Source of the DNA: Actinomycetospora sp.
GTDB taxonomy: Bacteria > Actinomycetota > Actinomycetes > Mycobacteriales > Pseudonocardiaceae
Direction of reading: 5' to 3'
Length of the DNA stretch: 35,376 bases
Assembly (NCBI GenBank): GCA_029266415.1
Contig: JAQSWW010000011.1
Location: 1-35,376, forward strand
Of the stretch, positions 1 through 7,576 are shown one piece after another (positions within the stretch are counted from its first letter, which is position 1; each line of letters starts with the position of its first letter). The position numbers were made by a program, and so were the translations under genes. Below the pieces are notes generated by a model. It ran no database searches. It saw nothing but the letters and a program-made list of their open reading frames with translations, and was not told the origin of the DNA.

Positions 1-67
1 GCGCGTCGTGGCGCTCTACACATCCGTGCTGGATCGATCGTCCCTGCCGGACCCCTGTCCGCCCCAT

Positions 68-73
68 TAGGGT
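68..73 (+). promoter_or_regulatory. -10 hexamer TAGGGT, predicted leaderless start
   Basis: TANNNT hexamer ending 8 bases before the ATG at 82. No ribosome-binding site lies in between, so transcription probably begins at or next to the A of the ATG. Positions 1-67 hold no gene that I can support. Confidence 0.5.
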
Positions 74-81
74 CACGCGCC

Positions 82-657
82 ATGACGAGCGTGCTGGTGA
101 CCGGCGGCGGGGAGCGACTGACGGAGGTGGCCGAGGCCATCCGGGCCACGGGGGCGGAGACCACGGTGGTCGACACGCTCGACCGGCTCGGCGAGGTCGT
201 GAGCGGGACGACGTTCGACGCCTACGTGCAACTGCCGGTGGCGATGACGCCGCGGCACGGGAGCCTGGTCTCGCGTGTCGAGCAGTTCCTCTCCGAGGGC
301 CTGCTCTCGCGCTTCCGGGCCGCCGAGACCGTGCTGCCCTCCCTGGCCGAGTCGGCGACGGTGATGCTCGTCGGCGGCCAGACCAACGTCGACGTGGACG
401 CCCCCGACGACCAGCAGGCCCGCACCGCGCTGATGCGCGTGCTCGCCCACGCCCTGCGTGCTGAGCGGGCGCCCGCCCACCTGCGGGTGCGCACCGCCGG
501 CCCCGACTGGAGCGGGGCGGACATCGCCGCGAAGCTCACCGGCGGGGACGACGAGAGCTCGTCGACCCCGGAGCAGACCGGCAACCGCGAGGCGATCGGC
601 AAGGCCTACGCGGACTGGCGCGCCGAGGTCCTCGGCCTGGTCCGCGCCGAGTTCTAG
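82..657 (+). CDS. Degenerate Rossmann-fold (SDR-like) protein of unknown function
   Basis: A 191-residue protein opening with a beta strand and a glycine-rich turn (VLVTGGGERL, residues 4-13), as in NAD(P)-binding short-chain dehydrogenases. A second Rossmann-like strand, ATVMLVGGQ, lies near residues 93-101. The catalytic Tyr-x3-Lys of active SDRs is not visible at the expected place, and the protein is shorter than the usual 250 residues. I infer a degenerate dehydrogenase or a nucleotide-binding protein without proven activity. The ATG at 82 has no Shine-Dalgarno but follows TAGGGT (68-73) by 8 bases, which points to a leaderless mRNA. It converges on the L,D-transpeptidase gene across a strong hairpin (680-718). 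Coding is well supported; the function is unknown. Confidence 0.75.
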   Translation: MTSVLVTGGGERLTEVAEAIRATGAETTVVDTLDRLGEVVSGTTFDAYVQLPVAMTPRHGSLVSRVEQFLSEGLLSRFRAAETVLPSLAESATVMLVGGQTNVDVDAPDDQQARTALMRVLAHALRAERAPAHLRVRTAGPDWSGADIAAKLTGGDDESSSTPEQTGNREAIGKAYADWRAEVLGLVRAEF

Positions 658-679
658 TCATCGTTCCGGCTCGACGGCG

Positions 680-718
680 GGGTCACCCCGGCTGCGCGAC
701 ACGCAGCCAGGGTGACCC
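680..718. terminator. Bidirectional hairpin terminator
   Basis: GGGTCACCC (680-688) pairs perfectly with GGGTGACCC (710-718), and GGCTGCG (690-696) with CGCAGCC (702-708). There is one C/A mismatch between the two blocks and a 5-base loop. It lies between the convergent ends of the genes at 82-657 and 740-1972. There is no U-tract, as is common in high-GC actinobacteria. Confidence 0.8.
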
Positions 719-739
719 TCGCACCCCGCGGAGCCGACG

Positions 740-1972
740 CTAGGCCGAGGCCAGCGCGGAGCCCTGCCGGTACTCCTCCCACGGGATCGTCCAGTCGGCG
801 ATGTCCCCGTCGCGGGTGGTCAGCGGGCGGCTCGAGCCGACGATCTCCACCGGGTCGCCCATCTGCACCCAGTTGAAGAAGAACTGGCCGTTGGCCGGGG
901 ACAGGTTCACGCAGCCGTGCGAGACGTTGCTGCGGCCCTGCTGGCGCACGGTGTCGGGATTGACGTGCACGAACTCGCCGTTGTTGGAGATGCGGACGGC
1001 CAGCGGCAGGTTCTGGTCGTAGAAGCCCGGTGTGCCTTCGGCCGGCCCGCCCCACGTGTCCGAGCGCATCCGCTTGACCTCGTGCTTCTCGAACGCGACG
1101 TGCACGCCGTACTGGGTCGGGTAGATGTCGCGGCCGTACGAGGCCGGCATGCTGCGCAGCTCCTGCCCGTCCTGGTAGAGCACGAGCGTGTGGGCGTTGA
1201 CGTCGCCGCGGGCGCGCTGGTCGCGGCCGACGGTGAACGAGAACGTCCTGTCCTCGGCGCCGTAGAGGCCCTCGCCGCTGTCGACACCGAAGAGGCGCGC
1301 GTTCACGGTGACCTGCGTGCCGGGGCGCCAGTACTCCTTGGGCCGCCAGTTGAGTTGCTCGTCGGACATCCAGCGGAACGAGCCCTCGGTGGGCACCGAC
1401 GTGGCCACCGACACCCGGCGCTCGACGGCGGCGCGGTCGGTGACCGGCGCGTCGAAGGTGATCGAGATCGGCATCGCCACACCGACGGTCTGGCCGTCGG
1501 TGGGTCGGATGCTCGCGACCTCCAGGGTCTGCTCCGGCGCGACGGTGCTGAAGGTCTGGTCGAGCGGGGCGCCCGGGGCGCCGCGCTCGTCGACGCCGAC
1601 CGCCTGCACGCGGTACTGGGTGCCGAAGGCCAGCGTGGCGCTGGTCCAGCGGGTGCCCGACGGGTCGAGCGTTCCGGCCAGGGCCGTGCCACCCGAGCCG
1701 CCGGCCGGGGTCACGGTGACCGAGCTGAGCCGCCCGCCGGCCGCGGACACCACGAGGGGCTCGGCCGGGGCGACGTCGACCGCGCCCGGCGCCACCGAGG
1801 CCGCGAGCGCGACCGGGGGCACGGGCGGCGGAGCGTCCGCCGAGGAGCCCCCAGGACCGGTACTGCAGCCCGCCACCAGGGCCAGCAGCGCCAGCACCAC
1901 CACGACCGGGGCACTCCACGCCCGATCGAGCCACACACCCGGCCCCGACCGGCCGCGCTGCGTCCTCACCAC
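740..1972 (-). CDS. L,D-transpeptidase lipoprotein (YkuD domain, Ig-like domains)
   Basis: Peptidoglycan 3-3 cross-linking enzyme of the mycobacterial LdtMt2 type, acting at the outer face of the membrane. From the GTG at 1972 it is 410 residues: a short basic N-terminus, a hydrophobic segment ending in the lipobox V-A-G-C (Cys36), a Ser/Pro linker, two Ig-like domains (roughly 50-270), then the catalytic YkuD domain. The signature SHGCVNLS holds catalytic Cys354 and His352. A C-terminal extension follows, as in Ldt proteins. GTG 1972 is preferred because GAGGGGGA lies about 5 bases upstream. An in-frame ATG at 2014 would add 14 residues but has no spaced ribosome-binding site. It is divergent from mprA across about 200 bp, so the two may share stress control; that link is inference. 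Confidence 0.93.
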   Translation of the reverse strand: MVRTQRGRSGPGVWLDRAWSAPVVVVLALLALVAGCSTGPGGSSADAPPPVPPVALAASVAPGAVDVAPAEPLVVSAAGGRLSSVTVTPAGGSGGTALAGTLDPSGTRWTSATLAFGTQYRVQAVGVDERGAPGAPLDQTFSTVAPEQTLEVASIRPTDGQTVGVAMPISITFDAPVTDRAAVERRVSVATSVPTEGSFRWMSDEQLNWRPKEYWRPGTQVTVNARLFGVDSGEGLYGAEDRTFSFTVGRDQRARGDVNAHTLVLYQDGQELRSMPASYGRDIYPTQYGVHVAFEKHEVKRMRSDTWGGPAEGTPGFYDQNLPLAVRISNNGEFVHVNPDTVRQQGRSNVSHGCVNLSPANGQFFFNWVQMGDPVEIVGSSRPLTTRDGDIADWTIPWEEYRQGSALASA

Positions 1973-1984
1973 ACCGTCCCCCTC

Positions 1985-1999
1985 GTCCCGATACGGGAC
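1985..1999. other. Small inverted repeat upstream of the L,D-transpeptidase start
   Basis: GTCCCG-ATA-CGGGAC, a perfect 6+6 dyad with a 3-base centre. If the GTG at 1972 is the true start, the dyad lies in the 5' leader or promoter of the transpeptidase gene and could be an operator. If ATG 2014 is the start, it is coding sequence and may be incidental. Confidence 0.25.
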
Positions 2000-2132
2000 A
2001 TTCTGCCCAACCATCCTCGCCCGACCGAGACGCCCCCGGCGGGTTCCGGTTGCGTGTCGAGTGGTGTCGATCAGGTCTCGATCGACGGTCGAGGCCCTGA
2101 CCTCGGCCTTCGTCCGGAACGGCCTCGGAACT

Positions 2133-2151
2133 GTCTCAGGGAGGTCTCAGG
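2133..2151 (+). promoter_or_regulatory. Tandem GTCTCAGG direct repeats, candidate MprA box
   Basis: Two exact 8-bp copies of GTCTCAGG (2133-2140 and 2144-2151), separated by GAG and so repeating every 11 bp, about one helical turn. MprA of M. tuberculosis is known to bind loosely conserved paired 8-bp direct repeats and to autoregulate. The pair overlaps the place where the -35 of the mprA promoter would fall, as expected for an OmpR-family activator. Assignment to MprA is inference from position and geometry. Confidence 0.65.
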
Positions 2152-2160
2152 CCGCGGCCC

Positions 2161-2166
2161 CACACT
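2161..2166 (+). promoter_or_regulatory. -10-like hexamer CACACT of mprA
   Basis: CACACT (TACACT with one mismatch) ends 6 bases before the ATG of mprA, and no Shine-Dalgarno is present. A leaderless mprA transcript activated from the GTCTCAGG pair just upstream would explain the layout. Confidence 0.4.
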
Positions 2167-2172
2167 GGGCCC

Positions 2173-2865
2173 ATGCGGATCCTCGTCGCGGACGACGACC
2201 GGGCGGTGCGCGACTCGCTGCGCCGCTCGCTCGCGTTCAACGGCTACCAGGTCGAGCTCGCCGCCGACGGACAGCAGGCCCTGGAGGCGATCGAGGGCCA
2301 GCGTCCCGATGCGCTCGTGCTCGACGTGATGATGCCGCGCGTCGACGGGCTCGAGGTGTGCCGGCGCCTGCGCAACGCGGGCGACGACATCCCGGTGCTC
2401 GTGCTCACCGCGCGCGAGGCCGTGTCCGACCGCGTCGCGGGCCTCGACGCCGGCGCCGACGACTACCTCGCCAAGCCCTTCGCCCTCGAGGAGCTCCTGG
2501 CCCGGCTGCGCGCGCTGCTGCGGCGGCGGGCGCCCGACGAGAGCGGCGCCCCCGACCCCGACCCGCTGCGCTTCGCCGACCTGTCGCTGGACCCGGTCAC
2601 GCGCGAGGTGCGCCGGGGCGAGCGCCCGATCAGCCTGACACGCACCGAGTTCTCGTTGCTCGAGCTGTTCATGGCCAACCCGCGCCGCGTGCTCACCCGC
2701 AGCCGCATCCTCGAGGACGTCTGGGGCTACGACTTCCCCACCACCGGCAACGCCCTCGAGGTCTACGTCGGCTACCTGCGCCGCAAGACCGAGGCCGAGG
2801 GCGAGGCGCGGCTCATCCACACCGTGCGCGGCGTCGGGTACGTGCTGCGCGAGACCCCGCCCTGA
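2173..2865 (+). CDS. mprA: Response regulator MprA (OmpR/PhoB family)
   Basis: DNA-binding response regulator of the MprAB envelope-stress system. At 230 residues it matches the M. tuberculosis MprA length, and long stretches recall that protein, such as the opening [20 protein letters not shown]. The receiver domain (1-120) has the acidic pocket DDD (7-9), phospho-acceptor Asp51 in LVLDVMMPR, and Lys in [12 protein letters not shown]. The winged-helix domain (about 130-228) ends in the conserved [12 protein letters not shown]. In mycobacteria MprA controls sigE, pepD and its own operon. Here it stands alone: the next gene is on the opposite strand, and its kinase lies 1.3 kb away and inverted. 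A likely autoregulatory site lies at 2133-2151. The closing hairpin is 2866-2909. Confidence 0.95.
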   Translation: MRILVADDDRAVRDSLRRSLAFNGYQVELAADGQQALEAIEGQRPDALVLDVMMPRVDGLEVCRRLRNAGDDIPVLVLTAREAVSDRVAGLDAGADDYLAKPFALEELLARLRALLRRRAPDESGAPDPDPLRFADLSLDPVTREVRRGERPISLTRTEFSLLELFMANPRRVLTRSRILEDVWGYDFPTTGNALEVYVGYLRRKTEAEGEARLIHTVRGVGYVLRETPP

Positions 2866-2909
2866 CGTGGGGGCACCCTCCGCCCCGATGAGGGCGGAGA
2901 GTGCCCACG
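2866..2909. terminator. Bidirectional hairpin between mprA and the LLM gene
   Basis: Arm 2866-2885 (CGTGGGGGCACC then CTCCGCCC) pairs with 2892-2909 (GGGCGGAG then AGTGCCCACG) around a 6-base loop. Pairing is near perfect, with two small bulges or mismatches. It begins directly after the mprA stop and ends 3 bases before the stop of the convergent monooxygenase gene. Confidence 0.75.
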
Positions 2910-2912
2910 TGG

Positions 2913-4106
2913 TCAGCGGGAGGTGCTCGCGACCTCGTCGGCGTACTTCTGCGTCATGTGGTCGACGGCCTGGAGCTGGGTGGCCGCGAACTCGTCGCGC
3001 CGCAGCCCCGCGCGCTCCTTGGCGGCCTGGGTCGACTCGGCGTGGGTGCGCCCGCCCCACGTCGCGCCCTGGAAGTGCGGCAGCACGTTCTGGGCGAGCA
3101 GCTCCCACGACCGCTTGGTCGCCTCCGGGTTCGCCCACTCGTGCCCGAGCAGGAGCATGGCGCCGAAGCCGCCGGACTGGTCCGCGAGTCGCTGGACCTG
3201 CGCCTTCGCGTCGTCCGGCGTCCCGATCGCCCCGATGCCGGCCTCGTTGATGAAGTCGATCATCTCTTTGACGTCGCCGCCCTCGACCGCCATCTGCGGG
3301 AACGCGGCGGTCTTCTGGAAATACCGGAACCAGGACTCGATCCCGTACTCGACCTCGCGGTAGGCCTGCTCCTTCGTCTCGGCGATGTGCATCAGCCCGA
3401 CGAGGCGCCACTTGGAGCGGTCCGGCGTCGGCTGCCCGTAGTGCTGGGCGCGTTCCTCGACGACGTTCCAGTGGTGGGCCAGCGCGTCGAACCCGTCCTG
3501 GGTGAGCGTCGCGCCGATCGAGAGCAGACCGACGCCGTGGCGACCCGCCATCCGCGGTCCGGTGGGCGAGGCGACGGCCGCGACGGCGATGTCGAAGCAC
3601 GGCTCGGTGTAGGGCCGCAGCTGCAGCTGCGCCTCGACCAGGTTGTGGGTCCTCGTCTGCTCGGTGACCACCTCGCCGCGCAGCAGCCGCATGATGATGT
3701 CGAGGTTGACGTCGAGGAGCTCGCGGGTGTCGGTGGGGTTCAGCCCGATCATCGACGAGTCGCTGGGCAGGGACCCGGGGCCGACGCCGAGCATGGAGCG
3801 CCCGCGGGTGAGGTGGTCGAGCATCACCATGCGGTCGGCCACCCACAGCGGGTTGTGGTAGCTCGCCGACGTCACGCCGGTGCCGAGCCTGATGCGCTTC
3901 GTCCGCTCGGCGGCGGCGGCGATGAAGATCTCGGGCGAGGCGATGATCTCGCTGCCCGCCGAGTGGTGCTCGCCGATCCACGCCTCGTCGATGCCCAGCC
4001 GGTCGAGGTGCTCCACGAGCTCGAGGTCGCGCTGGAGCGCGAGCGTGGGGTTCTCACCGGCGCGGTGGAACGGGGCCAGGAACGTGCCGAAGCGCAGTCT
4101 GCTCAC
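2913..4106 (-). CDS. Luciferase-like (LLM class) flavin-dependent monooxygenase
   Basis: A 397-residue member of the bacterial luciferase family, soluble (beta/alpha)8-barrel enzymes that use reduced FMN and O2. Visible family features are the N-terminal strand LRFGTFLAPFH, the segment IDEAWIGEHHSAG (about residues 40-52), the RIRLGTGV strand, and VGPGSLPSDSSMIGL. The layout resembles the limonene monooxygenase-like / alkanal monooxygenase-alpha group, but the substrate cannot be read from sequence. The GTG at 4106 is chosen because GGAGG sits 7 bases upstream; an upstream in-frame start at 4166 lacks one. It lies between mprA and mprB, a position that holds no such gene in mycobacteria, and shares mprB's orientation 90 bp downstream of it. 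A possible own promoter lies at 4150-4192. Confidence 0.88.
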   Translation of the reverse strand: MSRLRFGTFLAPFHRAGENPTLALQRDLELVEHLDRLGIDEAWIGEHHSAGSEIIASPEIFIAAAAERTKRIRLGTGVTSASYHNPLWVADRMVMLDHLTRGRSMLGVGPGSLPSDSSMIGLNPTDTRELLDVNLDIIMRLLRGEVVTEQTRTHNLVEAQLQLRPYTEPCFDIAVAAVASPTGPRMAGRHGVGLLSIGATLTQDGFDALAHHWNVVEERAQHYGQPTPDRSKWRLVGLMHIAETKEQAYREVEYGIESWFRYFQKTAAFPQMAVEGGDVKEMIDFINEAGIGAIGTPDDAKAQVQRLADQSGGFGAMLLLGHEWANPEATKRSWELLAQNVLPHFQGATWGGRTHAESTQAAKERAGLRRDEFAATQLQAVDHMTQKYADEVASTSR

Positions 4107-4149
4107 GGAAGGGCCTCCTCGACGTGGTCGTGTGTCCCCCCTCGAGTCG

Positions 4150-4192
4150 ACCGTAAGGCGCGTCACAGCCGCGCGTACAGACCCGGTGACGC
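4150..4192 (-). promoter_or_regulatory. Candidate promoter and operator dyad of the LLM gene
   Basis: On the minus strand a TACGGT -10-like hexamer (4150-4155) sits about 44 bases before the GTG at 4106. Just upstream, GCGTCAC (4160-4166) and GTGACGC (4186-4192) form a perfect 7+7 dyad with a 19-base spacer, covering the expected -35 zone. It could be a repressor site or a weak terminator for mprB. Both readings are inference. Confidence 0.35.
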
Positions 4193-4196
4193 TCCG

Positions 4197-5780
4197 TCAG
4201 GTCCGCGGGATCCAGAAGCGGAGCAGGGCCCCGCCCTCGGGCGCGCGGCCGGCGGAGACGCCGCCGTGGTGGCGCTCGGCGACCTGGGCGACGATCGAGA
4301 GCCCGAGCCCCGAGCCGCTCATCGTCCGCGCGTCCAGCGAGCGGTAGAAGCGCTCGAAGACCAGGTCGAGCTCCTCGTCGGCGATCCCGGGGCCGGCGTC
4401 GGCCACCTCCAGCACCGCGGTGCCCGGCCGCTCGGGCGCGACGCCGGGGCGCAGGGTCACCCGCACGCGCCCGCCCGGCGGGCTCCACTTGGCGGCGTTG
4501 TCGAGCAGGTTGAGCACCGCGCGCTCGAGGGCGTTGGCGTCGCCGGTGACCTCGCAGGAGGCCAGGTCGACGTCGAACACCACGTCGGAGGCGGCCCCGC
4601 GGCGCCGGGCCCGGTCGAGGGCGCGCTCCACGACCTCGGCGAGGTCGAGGGGCTCCGCGGCCACCTCGGGCGGGTCGTCGCGAGCGAGCTCGACGACGTC
4701 GCCGACGAGGGTGGCGAGCTCGTCGACCTGCGCGCGCAGGGCGGCCGGGAGCTCGGCGCGGTCGGTGTCCGACAGGCTCGGGGCGCCCGGCCGCTCGGAG
4801 GCGACGAGCAGCTCGAGGTTGGTGCGCAGCGAGGTCAGCGGCGTGCGCAGCTCGTGCCCCGCGTCCGCGACGAGCCGGCGTTGTCGCTCGATGGACGACG
4901 CGAGCGCGGCGAGCATGGCGTTGAAGCTGCTGGTCAGCCGGGCGATCTCGTCGCCGCCGGTGACGGGGATCGGGCGCAGGTCGCCGGTGCGCGCGACGCG
5001 CTCGGTGGCCGAGATCAGCCGCTCCACCGGACGCAGGCCGGCCCGGGCGATCGCGACGCCGGTCAGCGCCGCGAGCAGCACCCCCGACGCGCCCGTCACC
5101 AGCAGCACCACGGCGAGCTTGGACAGGGTCCGGCGGGTCGGGTCGAGCTCCTGGGCCAGCACGAGCGCGCGGCCCTCGCCGGCGTAGACGGCGACGACGC
5201 GCTGGAGCTCGCCGTCGACCATGCCCGTCCGCACCGACGTCGGCGGATCGCGGCGCGCCGCCGCGATCTCGGGCGCCCCGAGCGGCGGGCTGTTGCCGGC
5301 CAGCGTGACGAACTCGCCGCCCGAGGTCACGATCGCCACCCGCACCTCGCCCGCGGCCAGCGCGTCGGAGGAGACCCGCAGCAGCAGGGCGGGGTCGGCG
5401 AGGTCGCCGGACGCGGCGACGGTGGCGCGCTGCACGAGGCTCTCGTCGAGCTGGTCGTAGAGAGCGCGCTGGGCGGTGAGGTACACCGCGATCGCGATGA
5501 GGGCGACGAGGAGCCCGCCGCCCACCGAGACGAGGATGCCGACGCGGCGGCGCAGCGGGATGCCCTGCAGCACGTGGCGGACCAGGCCCGGCGGGGGTTC
5601 CTCGTCCGCGGGGCCGGGGCCGGGCGCGGGGTCCGGCACGGCGCCCGGCACGGTGCCGGTCGGCGCACCGGGGGCTGCTCCGGTCGACGGGGTGGCCGGG
5701 GGGTCGTCGGACCCCGCGCCGGTCGGCGCCGCCACGGTCGGCGCGCCGGCCGTCGACGGGCCGGGTACGGGGCGCTCCAC
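4197..5780 (-). CDS. mprB: Sensor histidine kinase MprB
   Basis: Membrane sensor kinase and cognate partner of MprA. After a Pro/Ala/Gly-rich N-terminal region come TM1 (VGILVSVGGGLLVALIAIAV), an extracytoplasmic sensor domain of about 130 residues, TM2, HAMP, and the H-box DAGHELRTPLTSLRTN with phospho-acceptor His309. The ATPase motifs follow: N-box NLLDNAAKWSPPGG, G1 DAGPGI and G2 GSGLGLSIV. The RVARTGDLRPIPV and NAAKWSPPGG stretches closely recall mycobacterial MprB. The start is uncertain. GTG 5780 is used because it leaves an 82-bp intergenic region, although its GGAGGG is almost adjacent; ATG 5864 would make mprB and pepD start codons overlap on opposite strands. The gene is opposite to both mprA and pepD, unlike the mycobacterial operon. 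Confidence 0.9.
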   Translation of the reverse strand: MERPVPGPSTAGAPTVAAPTGAGSDDPPATPSTGAAPGAPTGTVPGAVPDPAPGPGPADEEPPPGLVRHVLQGIPLRRRVGILVSVGGGLLVALIAIAVYLTAQRALYDQLDESLVQRATVAASGDLADPALLLRVSSDALAAGEVRVAIVTSGGEFVTLAGNSPPLGAPEIAAARRDPPTSVRTGMVDGELQRVVAVYAGEGRALVLAQELDPTRRTLSKLAVVLLVTGASGVLLAALTGVAIARAGLRPVERLISATERVARTGDLRPIPVTGGDEIARLTSSFNAMLAALASSIERQRRLVADAGHELRTPLTSLRTNLELLVASERPGAPSLSDTDRAELPAALRAQVDELATLVGDVVELARDDPPEVAAEPLDLAEVVERALDRARRRGAASDVVFDVDLASCEVTGDANALERAVLNLLDNAAKWSPPGGRVRVTLRPGVAPERPGTAVLEVADAGPGIADEELDLVFERFYRSLDARTMSGSGLGLSIVAQVAERHHGGVSAGRAPEGGALLRFWIPRT

Positions 5781-5862
5781 CCCTCCAGCTTGCCCCGTCG
5801 GCGCGCCGGCGGCGGGGACGCCTGTCGACACGTGCGCGAGGCGATGGGGGAGGCTGGGGGAC
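5781..5862. promoter_or_regulatory. Divergent mprB-pepD intergenic region
   Basis: 82 bp between the chosen mprB start (5780) and the pepD ATG. It contains the pepD ribosome-binding region GGGGGAGGCTGGGGG. I see no clear TANNNT hexamer and no second copy of the GTCTCAGG repeat that precedes mprA. At 5862-5865 the palindrome CATG gives an ATG on both strands, so a longer mprB beginning there is possible. Confidence 0.4.
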
Positions 5863-7539
5863 ATGAGCGAGAACGACGCCGCCTCCGCCACCCCGGACGG
5901 CTCCGGGACGGGGCCCGTCGCGCCGCCCGGATCGACGTCGGCGCCCGCCCCGGAGCGGGCGGGCGCGTCCTCGCGCGCGGCCACCGACCCGAACGGACCA
6001 GCAGCGCCCGCCGGACCCGGGGGGGTGCGCTGGGCCGAAGGGACCGGTCGCGAGTACGACACGGGCACCACGGGACGGGCGGGCGCGACCGAGGGCGCGA
6101 CCCCGTACAGCGCGCCCACCACGGTCTCGGCGCAGCAGCCGCCGCAACAGTCCGGCGGGCCGCAGGCCCGGCCGACCCAGGCCTTCGGTCTCGGCGGCCA
6201 GCCCGGGCCCGGCGGGACGTCGGCGTTCGGCGCCCCGTCCTACCCCGCGACCCCGCCGCAGGGCGGACCGTCCACGGCCCGCGAGCCCGGCCCGGGCGGG
6301 TACGGGCCCGGCGGGTACGGCGGTCCTCCGCAGGGCGACGGCGGCTACGGCTGGGGCGGCACGGCCGCCGGCCCGTCGACGCCGCCCGGCGGCTACCCCC
6401 GCGACCCCGGCGGCGGCTGGAGCGGCGGCGGCGCCCCCGGCCCGGCGCCCGCGGCGTCGGGCGGCCGGCGCCGCCCCGGCACCCTCGCCCTCGTCGCGCT
6501 CGCGCTGGTCGCGGGCCTGATCGGCGGCGCCCTCGCGGCCGTCGCGATCGGCGGCGTGACCGGGCCGAGCTCCTCGCAGGGCACGGCGCTCGACGAGCCG
6601 GTGCCCGACACCGCGCCGTCGGAGGCGGTCCCGGGGTCGATCGAGCAGGTCGCGGCCGCCGTGCTGCCCAGCGCCGTGCAGATCCGCGGGGCGGCGGGCG
6701 AGGGCTCGGGCATCGTGCTGTCCGCCGACGGCCTGATCATGACCAACAACCACGTGCTGCAGGCCGGGCAGGGCGGCGGCCTCGAGGCCGTGTTCTCCGA
6801 CGGGCGCACCGCGCCGGTCCAGATCGTCGGCACCGCGCCCGCCGCCGACATCGCGGTGGTGCGGGCGAGCGGGGTGACCGACCTGCGGGCCGCGACCCTC
6901 GGCAACTCCGACCAGCTCCGGCAGGGCCAGACCGTGGTCGCCGTCGGGTCGCCGCTCGGCCTGTCGGGCACGGTGACCACCGGCATCGTCAGCGCGCTGC
7001 AGCGCCCCGTGGAGGCCGGCGGCTCGGGCGCCGGCCAGAGCAGCGTCCTCGACGCGATCCAGACCGACGCCGCGATCAACCCCGGCAACTCCGGTGGCCC
7101 GCTCGTCAACGGCCGCGGCGAGGTGATCGGGGTGAACACCGCGATCGCCAGCGTCACCGGCAGCGCGGGGCAGGAGGCCGGCTCGATCGGCCTCGGCTTC
7201 GCGATCCCGATCAACCAGGCGCGGCGGCTCGCGACCGAGCTCGTCGACACCGGGCGGGCCACGCAGGCCGTCATCGGCGTCGGGGTGGCCGACGCGGCCC
7301 CGCGCGGCGCGGCGATGGCCGACGTGCAGCCCGGCTCGCCGGCCCAGGCGGCGGGCATCGTCGCCGGGGACGTCGTGGTGCGGGTGGACGACCGGCCGAT
7401 CGAGGACGCGAACGCGTTCGTCGCGGCCATCCAGTCCCGGGCGCCGGGCCAGACGGCGAACCTCACCGTGGTGTCGCCCGGCGGCGGTCAGCGCCAGGTC
7501 ACGGTCACCCTGGGCAGCCGGGTGATCGGCGGCCGCTGA
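5863..7539 (+). CDS. pepD: HtrA-like serine protease PepD (membrane-anchored, PDZ)
   Basis: Envelope protease/chaperone of the DegP/HtrA family (S1C), part of the MprAB stress response in mycobacteria. The 558-residue protein has a 200-residue Gly/Pro-rich cytoplasmic N-terminus, one transmembrane helix (about 207-232), a trypsin-like domain and a C-terminal PDZ domain (about 470-550). The catalytic triad is visible: His297 in TNNHV, Asp329 in AADIAV, and Ser410 in NPGNSGGPL. The ATG at 5863 has a purine-rich GGGAGGCTGGGGG upstream; the open frame extends back to 5476 but that stretch overlaps mprB. It is divergent from mprB, converges on a methyltransferase gene, and is closed by the hairpin at 7549-7576. 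Confidence 0.95.
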   Translation: MSENDAASATPDGSGTGPVAPPGSTSAPAPERAGASSRAATDPNGPAAPAGPGGVRWAEGTGREYDTGTTGRAGATEGATPYSAPTTVSAQQPPQQSGGPQARPTQAFGLGGQPGPGGTSAFGAPSYPATPPQGGPSTAREPGPGGYGPGGYGGPPQGDGGYGWGGTAAGPSTPPGGYPRDPGGGWSGGGAPGPAPAASGGRRRPGTLALVALALVAGLIGGALAAVAIGGVTGPSSSQGTALDEPVPDTAPSEAVPGSIEQVAAAVLPSAVQIRGAAGEGSGIVLSADGLIMTNNHVLQAGQGGGLEAVFSDGRTAPVQIVGTAPAADIAVVRASGVTDLRAATLGNSDQLRQGQTVVAVGSPLGLSGTVTTGIVSALQRPVEAGGSGAGQSSVLDAIQTDAAINPGNSGGPLVNGRGEVIGVNTAIASVTGSAGQEAGSIGLGFAIPINQARRLATELVDTGRATQAVIGVGVADAAPRGAAMADVQPGSPAQAAGIVAGDVVVRVDDRPIEDANAFVAAIQSRAPGQTANLTVVSPGGGQRQVTVTLGSRVIGGR

Positions 7540-7548
7540 GTCGGGCGG

Positions 7549-7576
7549 GCTCGCGCCGGGTCAGGCCGGCGCGAGC
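7549..7576. terminator. Bidirectional hairpin after pepD
   Basis: GCTCGCGCCGG (7549-7559) and CCGGCGCGAGC (7566-7576) form a perfect 11-bp stem with loop GTCAGG. The stop codon of the convergent methyltransferase gene (7561-7563) lies inside the loop. Confidence 0.75.

Noticed and set aside
2072-2082. A third GTCTC-like half site near the transpeptidase side of the mprA region
   Set aside because: Only GTCTC matches the GTCTCAGG octamer, and it has no partner at 11-bp spacing.
5476-5862. Upstream extension of pepD to an ATG at 5476
   Set aside because: This stretch is antisense to the mprB N-terminus and the divergent promoter region. The ATG at 5863 has a purine-rich ribosome-binding region.
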